A stretch of DNA of 64,000 nt, from assembly GCA_032622095.1 (NCBI GenBank), contig CP136068.1, positions 7,853,314 through 7,917,313 of the forward strand, in the 5' to 3' direction. This document shows, in pieces, positions 23,731 to 35,148 of this stretch. Each line of letters starts with the position of its first letter. Position 1 is the stretch's first letter. The translations under genes were made by a program, and so were the position numbers. This DNA is from Siphonodentalium dalli. Taxonomy: Eukaryota; Mollusca; Scaphopoda; Gadilida; Siphonodentaliidae. The notes under the pieces are model-generated. The model made no database searches and had not been told where the DNA came from. It saw nothing but the letters and a program-made list of their open reading frames with translations.

Positions 23731-24085
23731 GTCTTTGAGAAAGTCCACCCCTCCTTTGTGTATAGGAAGTGGGAGACTTGTATCTCAAGATTTCTAAGTG
23801 CCTAATTTTCAACGAATTTCACCCCCGCCATAATGAACATGTAGCATTTGCCAATCAGAAGGGAATTGAAATACAATCTATAAGTCATTCCCGTGAACAC
23901 GTATACATAATCTATACTGAATCACATCATACCCCCACTTGGGTAGGAATATACCGATTGGTATACCTCAAGTTTTCTAACTGTTATTGTAATACGACCT
24001 TGCCCAAACATACATACAAGGCTCGTCCTAATTGGTCAATATCCTGTATTCCCATAATCCCATGGAGACACGACCGTCGTTTTGA

Positions 24086-24115
24086 GGTACAATTCTAGAT
24101 ATTCTGAATTGTACC
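24086..24115. repeat. Small hairpin GGTACAATTC
   Basis: GGTACAATTC and GAATTGTACC with a 10-base loop. A similar GTGGTACAATT...AATTGTACCAC hairpin lies at 63424-63459. Confidence 0.5.
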
Positions 24116-24470
24116 AGAAACAATGTGGTACAATCAGTGAAATGCTGCCAACGCCTCAAACTTTCAGAAGTCAAACAAGAATGTCATGCTTTTGACTGCA
24201 GAAAGAGATATTTAATGACTACCTACTGTACTATACTGAATTTTATTTAAGATAGAACAAAAATAAGTCTTAACTGAAATTATTTTTTGAAAAAAAAAGG
24301 CAATGAAAATTGGTTGCCGGTCAATAGTGACGTCATGTTAGACGTTACAGTTCTACGAGAAGAACTGTTTGGTGGAAAATCGTACCACGCAGAGCTAGAA
24401 ACTGGGCTATTATTTAGCAGGTTGAACGTATATCATTACAGTTTCTACAAAAACATAGTCGAATTACAAA

Positions 24471-24620
24471 AGAAATAAATACACTGCGCATCGGCGTATA
24501 TAGTAGAATTTGACCACAGAAACTGATTGTAGGACTCCGCTTTGCGTCGTCCCACACAATCAGTTTCTTTGTGGTCAAATGCTATAATATATACACGCCG
24601 ATGCGCAGTGTATTTATTTC
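24471..24620. repeat. Foldback, AGAAATAAATACAC family, copy 1
   Basis: The arms run from AGAAATAAATACACTGCGCA through CGGCGTATATA and TTTGACCACAGAAACTGATT to GTAGGACTCCGC. They are mirrored on the other side of a centre containing CTTTGCGTCG. The outer AATAAATACAC and the GATTGTAGGACNNCGC centre are shared with 62554-62697, so this is a dispersed foldback family. Confidence 0.88.
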
Positions 24621-24718
24621 TTAATTAATTTCAACCAAATACACCCGGCATATGGTTAGAAACTCTGATGGAGTGAATACCACACCTAGCTCCCCCTATG
24701 TGTACGACGTTCCTGTGT

Positions 24719-25090
24719 CAGGGACGTGACAAGATGGTTTCCATGGTGGGGTCTCCATCTTGAAATGTCCAAGTGCACCACTTGAACCTGACCAGACCCC
24801 CACGTGCATCACCATACCTTGTGTTGGAACTGCATAATTTCCAAGTGTTGGCTATTTCCAACCCGATACACTTCTATAAGGTTGGAAAATGTACAACCGA
24901 TAGCCATTTCAAACCAAATTTTGATAAAACGTTGAAAGATAAACTGCGGTTGGTTTCGAACAACATATTCCTCCCTAATTACAAGTAGGAAAATCAAACA
25001 ATGAGATTAATTTCCACATATGTGGTATACAATTTCGAACTAATGTGTGTCAGGTATGAAACTTCCAACTGTTGAATATTTTGACCACAG
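24719..25090 (+). mobile_element. hAT-like CAGGGACGTG family, left-end fragment
   Basis: It begins CAGGGACGTGACAAGATGG. The following sequence has the family's style of repeated CCAACNNTTGGAAA words (CCAAGTGTTGGC, TTCCAACTGTTGAA). No right terminus is seen. Confidence 0.4.
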
Positions 25091-25852
25091 TTTGGAGAAG
25101 CGGTGATATTCTACCGAGAGTATAGGGTATTTCGAAAACTAAGAGCCTTTTTGGATTTGGCCGCATATCTAACAATTCCACGACCTCTATTCACGGCCGA
25201 GAATATACTTCGTTGTTTGTAAGCTGCATATTGCAATTACTGGTACCCGCCCCTATTATATGGACCACATGAGGTTGAAATTTGGCCCGGAATTGGTTGA
25301 ATTGATACAATTGAGGAAGTATGCTTGTTGATATACTGGAACACGTTCGCCAAACACCCAAATCAAGCCCGCACGTGGGAACACTATAAGCCGGGTCGAA
25401 CAATGGCATAAGAAGCGATTTAATTGGTGATGATACGCACATGCGCAGATACCTGGGAGGTCTGTGTTTATCCGCTAGGTGTATAAACTCTCAATATTTA
25501 TTCCAGCTTTCCAATTTGTTTCAGGAAATTGTTTGTGTTTCTAGAGTGACGTCGACTCATACCTCGCAGATGGCCATAGAAAAGTCATTCTATAAATGAT
25601 ACGCCAAATATCAACTTATTCCTTCCCTAAGTTTGGCTGGCTTCAGTTACACAATCTCAATGTCATATTTGCTTCTGACAACAACAGGAATATCTAAGCA
25701 GAAAGGACATGATCTTTTTTTTCTTCTATATGACATAATTATGTAGCAATAGCTATAGTGCGCTCGTTAACAATTGCTAGATCTACATGCATTCTGATAT
25801 GATATAATGATATTTATTCCACAACCGTTAAGGCACATGCATCCAATGGTAT

Positions 25853-26162
25853 CCCAGCCCAAGCTCCACGCAGAGTTCAGCCCTATACGCAGGACTTACC
25901 ACTGCCCGCACCTACACGTAATGCGAAGAAATGTCTCATTTATTTATTTAAGACTTTTGTAAGTTACAATTCATTCTGCATTATTCTGAGAAACTGAATT
26001 GGCCATATTCATTTGAAAATTGTCTACATGTTGATCAATCCAGAATGAATTGTAACTGACAAAACACTTTGTTGAGATTTAATTAAGAAAATACACATGC
26101 CGGCAGCGTTCAGACATAGCGTAGCGAGGGGACTGAACTCTGTTTTGCAGCTTGATCCCAGC
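25853..26162. mobile_element. MITE with GAGTTCAGTCCC / GGGGACTGAACTC ends, copy 1
   Basis: The left end has CCCAAGCTCCACGCAGAGTTCAG and the right end GGGGACTGAACTCTGTTTTG then CAGCTTGATCCC. These are inverted repeats of about 28 bp with mismatches. The interior (TTTGTAAGTTACAATTCATT, TTATTCTGAGAAACTGA, CCAGAATGAATTGTAACTGA, TAATTAAGAAAATACACA) is shared with the copy at 61168, which fixes the family. It is about 310 bp with no coding potential. Confidence 0.75.
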
Positions 26163-26427
26163 CATCGAATACATATAGTGGAATATAAGCCTGATTTACT
26201 TCGAATTCACGTTATTTCCAAGAGCGACGACTTTTAACGTACACGATCCGCTACGTACCGGGTTTTCATCAGACTTAAACCAAAATAAAGTTTGTGATAT
26301 TATCAATTGTGCTCACTGTCACTGATTAAACTTATCTGGTGCAAGGGTGTATAATAAATACAGAACACAACTATCATCATCAACTAGAATGTTTTTATCG
26401 AACTCGTTGCGGATGGTGCATAGTCAC

Positions 26428-26855
26428 ATTTCACTATGGGGGTTGGGTGGGATCTCATTATGCTTATTATTTATGTGGGCAGGAGCCTCTATACGGGCGC
26501 CTGTGGCGCATAAGATACTATGGGTGGCGGAATGGGGGGGGGGGGGGGGCTTGGATCTCATTATGGTTATTATTTATTTGGGCAGTAGCCTCTATACGGG
26601 CGCCTGTGGCGCATAAGATACTATGGGTGGCGGGATGGGGTGGTGGGTGGGAACTCATACTTAGTATTTATGTGGGCAGTAGCCTCTATACGGGCGCCTG
26701 TGGCGCATAAGATACTATGGTGGCGGGATGGGGGGGTGGGATCTCATTATGCTTATTATTTATGTGGGCAGTAGCCTCTATACGAGCGCCTGTGGCACAT
26801 AAGATACTATGGGTGGCGGGATGGGGTGGTGGGTGGGAACTCATACTTACTTTAA
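26428..26855 (+). repeat. ~105-bp minisatellite, 4 units
   Basis: Each unit has GTGGGATCTCATTATGCTTA, TTTATGTGGGCAGTAGCCTC, TATACGGGCGCCTGTGGCGC, ATAAGATACTATGGGTGGCG and a G-rich GGATGGGG linker of variable length. The array keeps several frames open on both strands (up to 123 codons). The encoded sequence simply repeats with the unit and is not treated as a gene. Confidence 0.95.
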
Positions 26856-27111
26856 TGAAATATAACATTGCGACGCCCGGAACACTAATTCCACTTGTGG
26901 TATACACATATATGTATTCGATGCCTGGGATACCATTGAATGCATGTGCCTCACGTTATCGGGTGTGGAATAATTTACGAATAAATATCAGCGTTGTGTT
27001 TTGTCTCTTTGTCTATTTATCAGTGAATAATGTTTGTATTCGGTTTCTTGCAGAGCAATGTCACTTTCTATACTGAAATTTCAGCAAAAGGTTGCCTTTT
27101 GGTTGATTGCG

Positions 27112-27200
27112 TTAAAGGGGTACTGTACACTAAATTCGGCAATTTTTGTGGTAATTTCACCAAAATGCACTAAAACAATCCCAATAGATTGTGCGAGGTA
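27112..27200 (+). mobile_element. End of a TTAA / GGGGTACTGTACAC element
   Basis: TTAAAGGGGTACTGTACACT followed by AAATTCGGCAATTTTTGTGG and TAATTTCACC matches the end of the complete TTAA-flanked element at 44987-45354. No matching second end is seen, so it is a solo or truncated end. Confidence 0.55.
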
Positions 27201-28024
27201 CATGACGTCATGCACGAAAACCCAACCCTGCCCGAAACCACAACAATAATTCAACATCGTATTATGTTGAGCATATGGCTGTAGGTCCAACCAAACATTA
27301 ACTGATTGGTTGAGATACACACGCGATAATTCACAATCACAAGCCTCTATGGTTATGTCTATTTATAGTGTGTGCAGAAAGTTGAAAACTGCTTACTAAT
27401 TGTTGTTTCTTTCACGTTCCTCATATATATACGAATCAGCAGCAGCCTTTTCTATATATATCTTGTGATAATTTATGAAATTTTGAATATTTTAGCCATC
27501 CTGGTTTTAAAGTCGATAATAAATTAAAGCGACTGCGGGCATGCGGCTAATGCCATTCTTGGCAGTCGTGCCACTTTAAGACACCATGACTTCAGACGGT
27601 AAAACTAATTGGATACTTGGATTTATGACAAAGCTGTTGTGACCAGCACGAGACCAGACAGATCACGTGGACACCTAGCGGCAAATTTATGGGAATTTAA
27701 TTGGCTACTAACTACCCCACACCGCCTAGCTATCTCGGGTCGTTCCAGGTATATGCTCCCATCCGTCCATCTTAATCAGCGTTATCAGCCCCGTGTGGCA
27801 TCATGGTTAACCTGTGTGGCACGGTGACCGAGAATCAATCTTCAAGTCAGAGTTATTCGATCCCCTCCATACGCTGGTCAAACTACCGCCATTACGTTTA
27901 CAGCATCACCCTGTAGTTAAGTGGTCTTGCTAATTTGTTATTTTATTATTGTCGGTTTGCAACTACCAACAGACATTATTAAATTACTTTTAAATATTTA
28001 TGATTTTGAATGTTGTATACACAT

Positions 28025-28127
28025 ATCGGCTTTTCTTTGATTCCATTAGATTAGCCAATTGACTTTTAAACTTCTCAAGTTATCATGTTATCACTTATCT
28101 AATAGAATCGAAGAAAAGCGGCGATAA
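28025..28127. repeat. Inverted repeat TATCGGCTTTTCTTTGATTC
   Basis: TATCGGCTTTTCTTTGATTC then CATTAGAT is mirrored by ATCTAATAGAATCGAAGAAA then AGCGGCGATA. The loop contains AACTTCTCAAGTTATCATGT, which partly matches ATGATAACTTGGAGAA just outside. Confidence 0.75.
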
Positions 28128-28183
28128 TGATAACTTGGAGAAAGTAAAATAACGGTACGTTTTCTTAACAGCATCGGTTTGCC

Positions 28184-28609
28184 CCCACCAACATCAGCAG
28201 GAACCACCAACATCAGCAGGAACCACCAACATCAGCAGGAACCACCAACATCAGCAGGAACCACCAACATCAGCAGGAACCACCAACATCATGGCAATTT
28301 AGCAGGAACACACCAACATCATGGCAATTTAGCAGGAACCACCAACATCATAGCAATTCAGCAGGAACCACCAACATCATAGCAATTCAGCAGGGACCAC
28401 CAACATCATAGCAATTCAGCAGGAACCACCAACATCATAGCAATTCAGCAGGAACCACCAACATCATGGCAATTTAGCATGAACCACCAACATCATAGCA
28501 ATTCAGCAGGAACCACCAACATCATAGCAATTCAGCAGGGACCACCAACATCATAGCAATTTAGCAGCAACCACCAACATCATAGCAATTCAGCAGGAAC
28601 CACCAACGA
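28184..28609 (+). repeat. 19/29-bp compound minisatellite
   Basis: The first part repeats AACCACCAACATCAGCAGG (19 bp, about five units). The second part repeats a 29-bp form with ATCATAGCAATTCAGCAGG or ATCATGGCAATTTAGCAGG (about ten units). The long form is the short unit with a 10-bp addition, showing how the array diversified. Confidence 0.95.
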
Positions 28610-28696
28610 CCGAGAATCGATATTCAAGGCAGAGTTATTCGATCCCCTCCATGCGCTGGTCAAACTACCACCATTACGTTTACAGCATTACCCTAT

Positions 28697-28860
28697 AGGA
28701 ATCACTGAACTAAATGGTTTCCCATAGACGACAGTGTTAACGTTAAGCCAAATTCACTTAATTCAAATCTTGCAGGCCACTCCAGTGCTGTTTACCCAGC
28801 TAGATTGACACTAGTTGATCACAAAAATGCAAGAAAAAATCATAAGTCATGTCACCAGTC
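28697..28860 (-). repeat. Dispersed TTTTTCCAGATA repeat, copy 3 (inverted)
   Basis: Reverse complement of the 19854-20013 segment. It includes CACTGAACTAAATGGTTTCC, ATAGACGACAGTGTTAACGT and AGCTAGATTGACACTAGTTG. Confidence 0.8.
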
Positions 28861-30925
28861 TAAATTATTTAGACATGATGTACACAAAAAAACAAATGAA
28901 CACGATTTCATCCTTTAATAACATGTCACATGTATCAGGTGGAGGCCATTTTTCAGTTAACTGCACCTCTAGCATTCCACGGTGCACTCTGTCAAGAATT
29001 TCTTTAGATACCAATCACTTCTGTAATATAGATATTTTTCAAAAGTGCAGTTTATATATCCTCGATGTCAAATATGAAGATCATGAGAGGCGACTTAATT
29101 ATTCCTGATTCGTGAATTTTAATAATTATTTTCATATAGAACGGCAACTGCCCATAAATAATTTTCTATAACTGATCATTTTCATGTCATACCTGTTGAT
29201 CAATGAAAAATTGGGCTGAGATGTGTTATGTTATGATACACATGAAGCCTCATCACATAGAGAAAAGGCAATAGTATATTTGGTGGTACCGAAAGGGACA
29301 AAACAGAAAATAATATTTTCAACCTCTCAGATGTATTAACATCCATTGCTTTTGTCGTCACTTAATAATTGCTTAGATTCTACATACAATGAAGATGATG
29401 ATATGTGAAATTCAAGATTGTTCGCCAGATAGATAAAGATAAATTCTTTGTTGAAAATCTCTTACAATTTTTGGCTGGATTTATGCAAAACGTGCATCTC
29501 CCCCTTAAGTTGTGCTGACCTACACGGGCTAGAATGATGTTTCTGCCAAATGTGTAGATATATCAATTCAAACCCTTATATGGTCATACATTCTCTACCA
29601 GGAGAGGTTTGGAGTTATCCATAAGATTTGCAGATGCAAAAATATTTAAAAGGCACATAATTGCGAACATTTATAAATTTTAGATACAAGTTTAGACCAA
29701 GGGATAGATGGAGATTACCGCAACAGAATGTGTCGGTAGCCTTTGAGTCAAAAACATATTTTTGAAAAATAGCTATTTCAGTACAGGAGTTTTGTGGAAC
29801 GAAGCCCCCAGGGTGTTTCAAACAATGTATATAGATACAAGAAAGTTCGAATATATATACCTGACATAATTATGATATAATTGTGTACAAAATGTCGGTC
29901 AAGCGAGGCAATCATGTTCTTAGAGCTAAAGTGTGTCCACAATCCCACATGCAGCAGCCCACTCCGGCAGTGGCTATATTCGCCACCCTTTACTCCAGGA
30001 TGTTTTAAACAAAGTTTGGATATACATAATGATGGATTTATTATTTCAAAGTCCATATAGCAGTGAAATAAGCAAAATGTATATTAAAATTACACTATAT
30101 AAAACATCGGATATCACGTTCATTTGATCACTTCATATAATATACATACAAATATGCATGATTATAAGGATGAGTAAATACATTAGATTACACATCAATA
30201 GGGGCTTTCCCAACCATGCACTATATAAAACACGTACAATCGTGTATATAGTGTCAACTATACTTGGATTCTGAGAAAATTTGAAGAGCTGGGTAATCAC
30301 AAGTTGAACTCAAAAACATTCCTGGTGGAAAATGTATGATGACATGAGGGAGGTTGATTGAACTGTCCCATCATTTTGAAACCAGCAGAACAATTATATT
30401 CCGGGGATGTGTGCAAACGGAATGTCTCTATAGAGTGTGCCCGGGTGTCCGCTGGAAATATCTACTTCACGGAATGTTACCACGATGTGAATGTGATAAT
30501 CCGGAGAGGTTTCTTCGTTTATCATTGCCCAACTATTGATTTCTTCATAAATATATTTAATAAAGAATAAAGCTGATTTGGAAAAGAATGCCGATGGCAC
30601 AGGAATTTCTATTTGTGAAGTGCACACATAGCGTTAGAACCAAATGGCTCGAAAATGCCTCTGTTTAAAATGATTCTTCAATCTATACCTAAACTTCTCA
30701 ATTGTCATAGTTTTCTGCCTCTCAAATACATGTATGTATATATGCATGCGTGATTTCCATTATATATAACTTTCCTCTGAAAGATTATACGACAGAGATT
30801 ATGGAATCCGTTAGTGATACGGGGATAATGGTGCAACATGAGTTACGTGAAAATCTTTAGCCCATGCATTGCAGGCTTCCCTCAACTGAACAATATATAG
30901 TTTGTGCTATCGGTTGGACCAGATT
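28861..30925. other. No recognisable feature
   Basis: AT-rich sequence with only short frames. Weak direct similarity exists between 29797-29830 and 29990-30030 (CAGG(G/A)TGTTT(C/T)AAACAA). Two overlapping frames at 30354-30570 are discussed as a finding. I see no repeat family, RNA gene or exon that I can defend. Confidence 0.5.
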
Positions 30926-30930
30926 CTGGT

Positions 30931-31329
30931 TTAACCCTTTACCCAACAGAACGGCCCTGTGCCAATGCATTCTCTTATATATGCGAGTCGACCATAGGTC
31001 GCCTCGCATATATAAGAGAATGCATTGGCTTAACACATTAAAAATTATAAAATTGTTAAAGAATGTAAGAAAAAATGTTAAAAAGTGTTAAAAAAAGATT
31101 TTTTTTAGGCCAATGCATTCTCTTATATATGCGAGGCGACCTATGGTCGACTCGCATATATAAGAGAATGCATTGGCACAGGGTATAACTGTAACTATCA
31201 CAATGTGGTCAAGGAGCCGGTTCCAATGATATCCATATTTGTATGGTTCTATTGAGACAGACCGAAGATATTTTAGGCTGTTGAAGCTTTATTTGGCCGG
31301 TTTTGGCCGGTTTGTTGGGTAAGGGTTAA
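30931..31329. mobile_element. TTAA-flanked element carrying paired hairpins, copy C
   Basis: The outer ends are TTAACCCTTTACCCAACA and TGTTGGGTAAGGGTTAA, with TTAA at both borders as in piggyBac-type elements. Inside is the full hairpin cassette: hairpins at 30961-31029 and 31109-31177, in inverted orientation around an AT-rich AAAGAATGTAAGAAAAAATG spacer. After it the host continues with TAACTGTAACTATCACAATG, GGTCAAGGAGCCGG and GGCCGGTTTTGGCCGG. It is almost identical to copy D at 35149. Confidence 0.9.
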
Positions 31330-31384
31330 AACCAAGCTCGTTTCAGTCCGATGACACCTACTATATATATCTTCAGAAGGACAG

Positions 31385-31897
31385 TGGCTGCGGACAAACG
31401 TACCACAGTAGCGATGGCATAGTAGGTGTGACAATTAATTATGGTAGAGTTTGGTGACAATTGGTCAACATAATTTATATATCATAGGGAGTCGTGTCGC
31501 GCGCCGCATATTCGCACAGTGAGTCGACTGACCAATTAACCCATTGGGTTTCACCAAGGTTGGTCTCTACTCATTACGTTTAGCCACATTGTATTCTCTA
31601 CGATACATAAAATTGCACGACCGATCGTCCAGAATTGTCTAGTGTGTTAGCATTAAAAATATAACATTGCGTGTTGAGTAACGATCAACAGCGACAAGAC
31701 ATTCGGTTTGATAAATCATTGAGATGTCGATCTCGACGCTGATAGAGCTTGGAAAAGACTCATTGTGTGAATGTGCGGCGGGCGACATGTCTCGCTATGG
31801 CACAGGAGTATGACGACCAATTGTCACCAAAATTGCACCATAATCAATTGTCACACCCACTATGCCATCGCTACTGTGATACGTGTGTCCGCAGCCA
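31385..31897. mobile_element. Long-TIR element TGGCTGCGGACA, copy 1
   Basis: The ends TGGCTGCGGACAAACG / ACGTGTGTCCGCAGCCA continue into ACCACAGTAGCGATGGCATA, GTAGGTGTGACAATTAATTA and AGTTTGGTGACAATTGGTC. Each is mirrored, giving arms of about 85-125 bp. Subterminal GCATATTCGCACAGTGAGTC is mirrored imperfectly by CATTGTGTGAATGTGCGGC. The centre has no coding sequence. No clear target duplication was found. Confidence 0.8.
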
Positions 31898-32585
31898 TTA
31901 TTGTTCCCGATGCAACATAACTTAGATATTCTCAACCTAGCAACATTACAGGTTAATTCTGTATCAAGACCATGATGGTTCCATTTCGTATTTTATTTTA
32001 ATTGAGCCCTATGTTCTAAGTGTATTTTCTTGTATTACATCTAAAGCGTTATTGCTTTTACTATTGGCTGATGCAGCAAAAGCAATATGCATATATACAC
32101 CGACCAATGATGGAAGTTTTGTTTGTCCAAACCAGCCAATAAACATAAATTGAACGAATGAGTATTTGTCTTTTTTATCAAAGGTTTTTCATCAAAATAT
32201 CCACCATCTGGTGGACAATGTATCCCACTGCGCATGCGGCTACATACAGACTGGCGGCAATCTCTGAGCCAACCTTGAGCTCTGAGAACAACAGAACGCC
32301 CTCCAAAACGCCTTGGGGTGACACGGAGTTTCAATGGAACGATACCGCTATAGTTGTTTATTAATTCCGTCCGGGTGTTTACGGGCCGATTAAAAGATGG
32401 TTTCTTTTGAACCATGTTTATTTATAAAATTCAGTGTATCCTCGGGTTAGCTACAAACGCGTGTTGGATCCATCGTTTGTAAATATAACGTGTAGAACAC
32501 AGACGCAACTGACGATGGGTGATAGCTCCATCCCTCGTTGATCTGTGTATACATGCACCAAATAGTGTGGGGTCAAATGTAGATA

Positions 32586-33048
32586 TTGTATACTTTTTAG
32601 TAGAAGCAAGCCACTATGATTTTCATAACCTATTCAGTTTGAAGGGATTTTAAAGACTCTATTCTAATATTTTATCCAGCCGGAAGTAGAAAAAGATGAG
32701 AGGATACCGACATGGTTAAAAACGGCAAGTAAATCAACCCTAACCTTCAAAACGAAAATCGCTAAACAACCCATAATGTTAACTCTGACCTTCCTGCATG
32801 GGCACATCTGCTGCGTCTCCCGAACCAGTAAACCATAAAGGCAAGTTGATTGGATGATTTGGAGACATCTCACGGCTATATGGGGTAGATTTGATCCAAA
32901 AAATATGCTGATTTTTGCTTATAACGGCAGCCGTCTTGGATTTGGAGGTCACGTGACATGAATAAATTGGAATAGAGTCCAATTATTTAACACAACTCAT
33001 TCCGATGTTGAAAATATACTTGCCTTGCTTCTACTAAAAAGTATGCAA
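32586..33048. repeat. Element bounded by 23-bp inverted repeats
   Basis: TTGTATACTTTTTAGTAGAA then GCAAG at the left is mirrored by CTTGC then TTCTACTAAAAAGTATGCAA at the right. The enclosed 410 bp are open for 67-69 codons on the minus strand but show no family. It is a probable MITE with a short TIR and no clear target duplication. Confidence 0.6.
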
Positions 33049-33486
33049 GGAACCAGTTTTTGAACCGTTGCCCCCACATTAAATATGGATAACACTGTTT
33101 CTGAGTGCATGACTCACTCTCTCGTCAACTCAATATTTCCTGTAATGAGTTTGCTTCCAGTACTCAGAGCATTAGTTTTTTGGAGTTATGGAATAATCTG
33201 ATCGAAAAATCGTTCACATGATCTGTGGATGGTCATGTTACGTCAGAGGGCCACCTTTAAACCTTTATTAACCCATTTCACCACTTACTGTGGTATTTGA
33301 GCATACATGAGGCCACCGACCCGCCCGACCCAAATATCCATCACAATTAAACCATACAATAATACTTTACAACGGGAAGGACGGACACTGCTCAGGAGAT
33401 GGTTGGGGAATTTACATATATGTTGAGTAGTGTCCTGGAAAAAACGATCCCCAAAATAACTACATGTAAGAATTTAGATAACAGTA

Positions 33487-33773
33487 CAGTAATGCTCTAA
33501 ATAATCGACTCCTTAATCACAGCAGAATTATGGGTAATTTTTCAGGAATTAGTCGGAAATATGGCTTGTTGCCATTCATCGGAAAGCTCTCACTGAGAGC
33601 TTTCCGATGAATGGCAACAAGCCATATTTCTGACTAAATCCTGAAAAATTACCCACAATTCTGCTGTGGTTAGCTTTCCGATGAATGGCAACAAGCCATA
33701 TTTCTGACTAAATCCTGAAAAATTACCCATAATTATGATGTGGTTAAGGAGTCGATTATTTAGAGCATTACTG
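33487..33773. mobile_element. TA-flanked foldback MITE, CAGTAATGC ends, copy 2
   Basis: The ends CAGTAATGCTCTAAATAATC / GATTATTTAGAGCATTACTG are bordered by TA. The arms are about 100 bp: GACTCCTTAATCACAGCAGA, ATTATGGGTAATTTTTCAGG, TTAGTCGGAAATATGGCTTG, TTGCCATTCATCGGAAAGCT. The right arm is duplicated head to tail (TTTCCGATGAATGGCAACAAG starts near 33600 and 33674), making this copy longer than its relatives. Confidence 0.9.
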
Positions 33774-34284
33774 TAGCTCCAGTCCGTCATGCCTGTTGAT
33801 GGTGGGTTGCTTCCTCTCGATTTAAATGGTTTCTTTAACTTTCCTCTAATGTTATAACTTTCACATTAGTGATGTCTATTGTGTTGTTCTTAATCGTGCA
33901 GGCAGTGGTCTAAAACTGTCCAGGAGTGTCTTTATTGGTGATCATAAATGTCAGTTATAACCGTGCATGTTTCACCGATGTAACCCTCATCACATCGAGT
34001 CATTATATGGACTGCAGCTACCTTCTATCTATAGTGGCATCCTGACTTGTGCAGTGCTCGAATCGAGAAATACAAACAGCGCCCCGGCATGAATACCGAA
34101 ATAGTTTGGGAGTTACCAATATTCGGCACTTTTTATGTGGTGAGTGTGTATGGACGAGTCTGAAATTGGTAAGCCGATTCGACGAGGGTGACGATTGAAA
34201 TATATTTATGAAAACTCAATTGAATCGAACTTGAGTCGGGTCATTATTATAATCACGAAATCAAAAAGCTGATATTACATGTAT

Positions 34285-34907
34285 TGGATGCGGACACACG
34301 CACCACAGTAGCGACGCCATAGTAGGTGTGACAATTTATTATGGTGGAGTTTGGTGACAATTGGTCGTCATAATTACAATGCAATAGCTAGCCATGTCGC
34401 CCGCTGCATATTCGCACAATGAGTCTACCAAGCTCTCCCAGCGTCGCGGTCAATATCTCAAGATGTATCTACCTGAATGTCTTGTCGTTGTTGATCTTTA
34501 CTCAAAACGAAAACTTCGCAATATAGACAAACGCAATTGGGGAACTGTCTTAATATGGATGGAATTAATGTAAATAGATAAATATGCATTGAGATCATAT
34601 CAATAAAGCGTACTACGTGCATGATTTGTGAGTGAATGAGGGATTGCCACGGTAATACATTCTGGACTATGGATCGTACAATTATATATATCGTAGAGAA
34701 TACAATGTAGCAAAACGTAGTGAGTAGAGATCAACCTTGCATATTGCAATGGGTTAATTGGTCCAGTCGACTCATTGTGCGGATACTCAGCAGGCAACAT
34801 CGCTATGGCTTAGTAATTATGACCACCAATTGTCACCAAACTCCACCATAATAAATTGTCACACCTATACTATGCCATCGCTACTGTGATACGTGTGTCC
34901 ACAGCCA
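34285..34907. mobile_element. Long-TIR element TGGCTGCGGACA, copy 2
   Basis: It has the same terminal and subterminal sequences as 31385-31897 (GCGGACACACG, CACAGTAGCGACGCCATAGT, TTTGGTGACAATTGGTC). The interior runs in the opposite orientation: GGGTTAATTGGTCCAGTCGA here is the reverse complement of TCGACTGACCAATTAACCC near the left of copy 1. It is about 110 bp longer. Confidence 0.8.
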
Positions 34908-35148
34908 TTATCAAGTACATTCACTCCTTTGTTAGTTCAAGTAAATTCATTTTGTTATAAAGGAAAAAAGGATTGTATTGTAAACCAGGAAGTGTTGTGA
35001 TGGAAGAAGTGTGAAATTCCATCATGGTATCTTATCCGGTAACATAAACAAATCCTTGAACTATAATTATGAGTTATAAGCTCTAAATGTTCAATGTTTC
35101 CACTAATTTGAAGATGTACATGTACCTTTGTTTGCAGAATATTTAGCT

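Larger units (their letters stand above)
27826..28695 (+). repeat. Direct repeat (CGAGAATCRATMTTCAAG) bracketing a minisatellite
   Basis: An ~88-bp block with GACCGAGAATC, CAGAGTTATTCGATCCCCTC and CGCTGGTCAAACTACC, ending in TTTACAGCAT, occurs at 27826-27914 and again at 28607-28695. Between the copies lie a foldback and the GGAACCACCAACATCA array, so the whole is a composite unit. Confidence 0.8.

Noticed and set aside
23769-24098. 109-codon plus frame
   Set aside because: No domain, no supporting splice context and a short hairpin at its 3' end. Its length is not exceptional among chance frames in 64 kb searched on six frames.
26339-27076. Frames of 73-123 codons with SIRAPVAHKILWVA repeats
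   Set aside because: They follow the 105-bp minisatellite on both strands and are open only because the unit lacks stops.
30864-31091. Frames with YMRVDHRSPRIYKRMHW-type peptides (also near 2854, 34955, 48640, 48767, 58187, 58344)
   Set aside because: They are translations of the 69-bp palindrome in either direction and recur wherever it occurs.
32041-32415. Longest open frame (124 codons, minus)
   Set aside because: The predicted protein has no recognisable domain, and codon choice and composition do not stand out. An overlapping frame ending GSEIAASLYVAACAVGYIVH is just as protein-like, so neither is supported.
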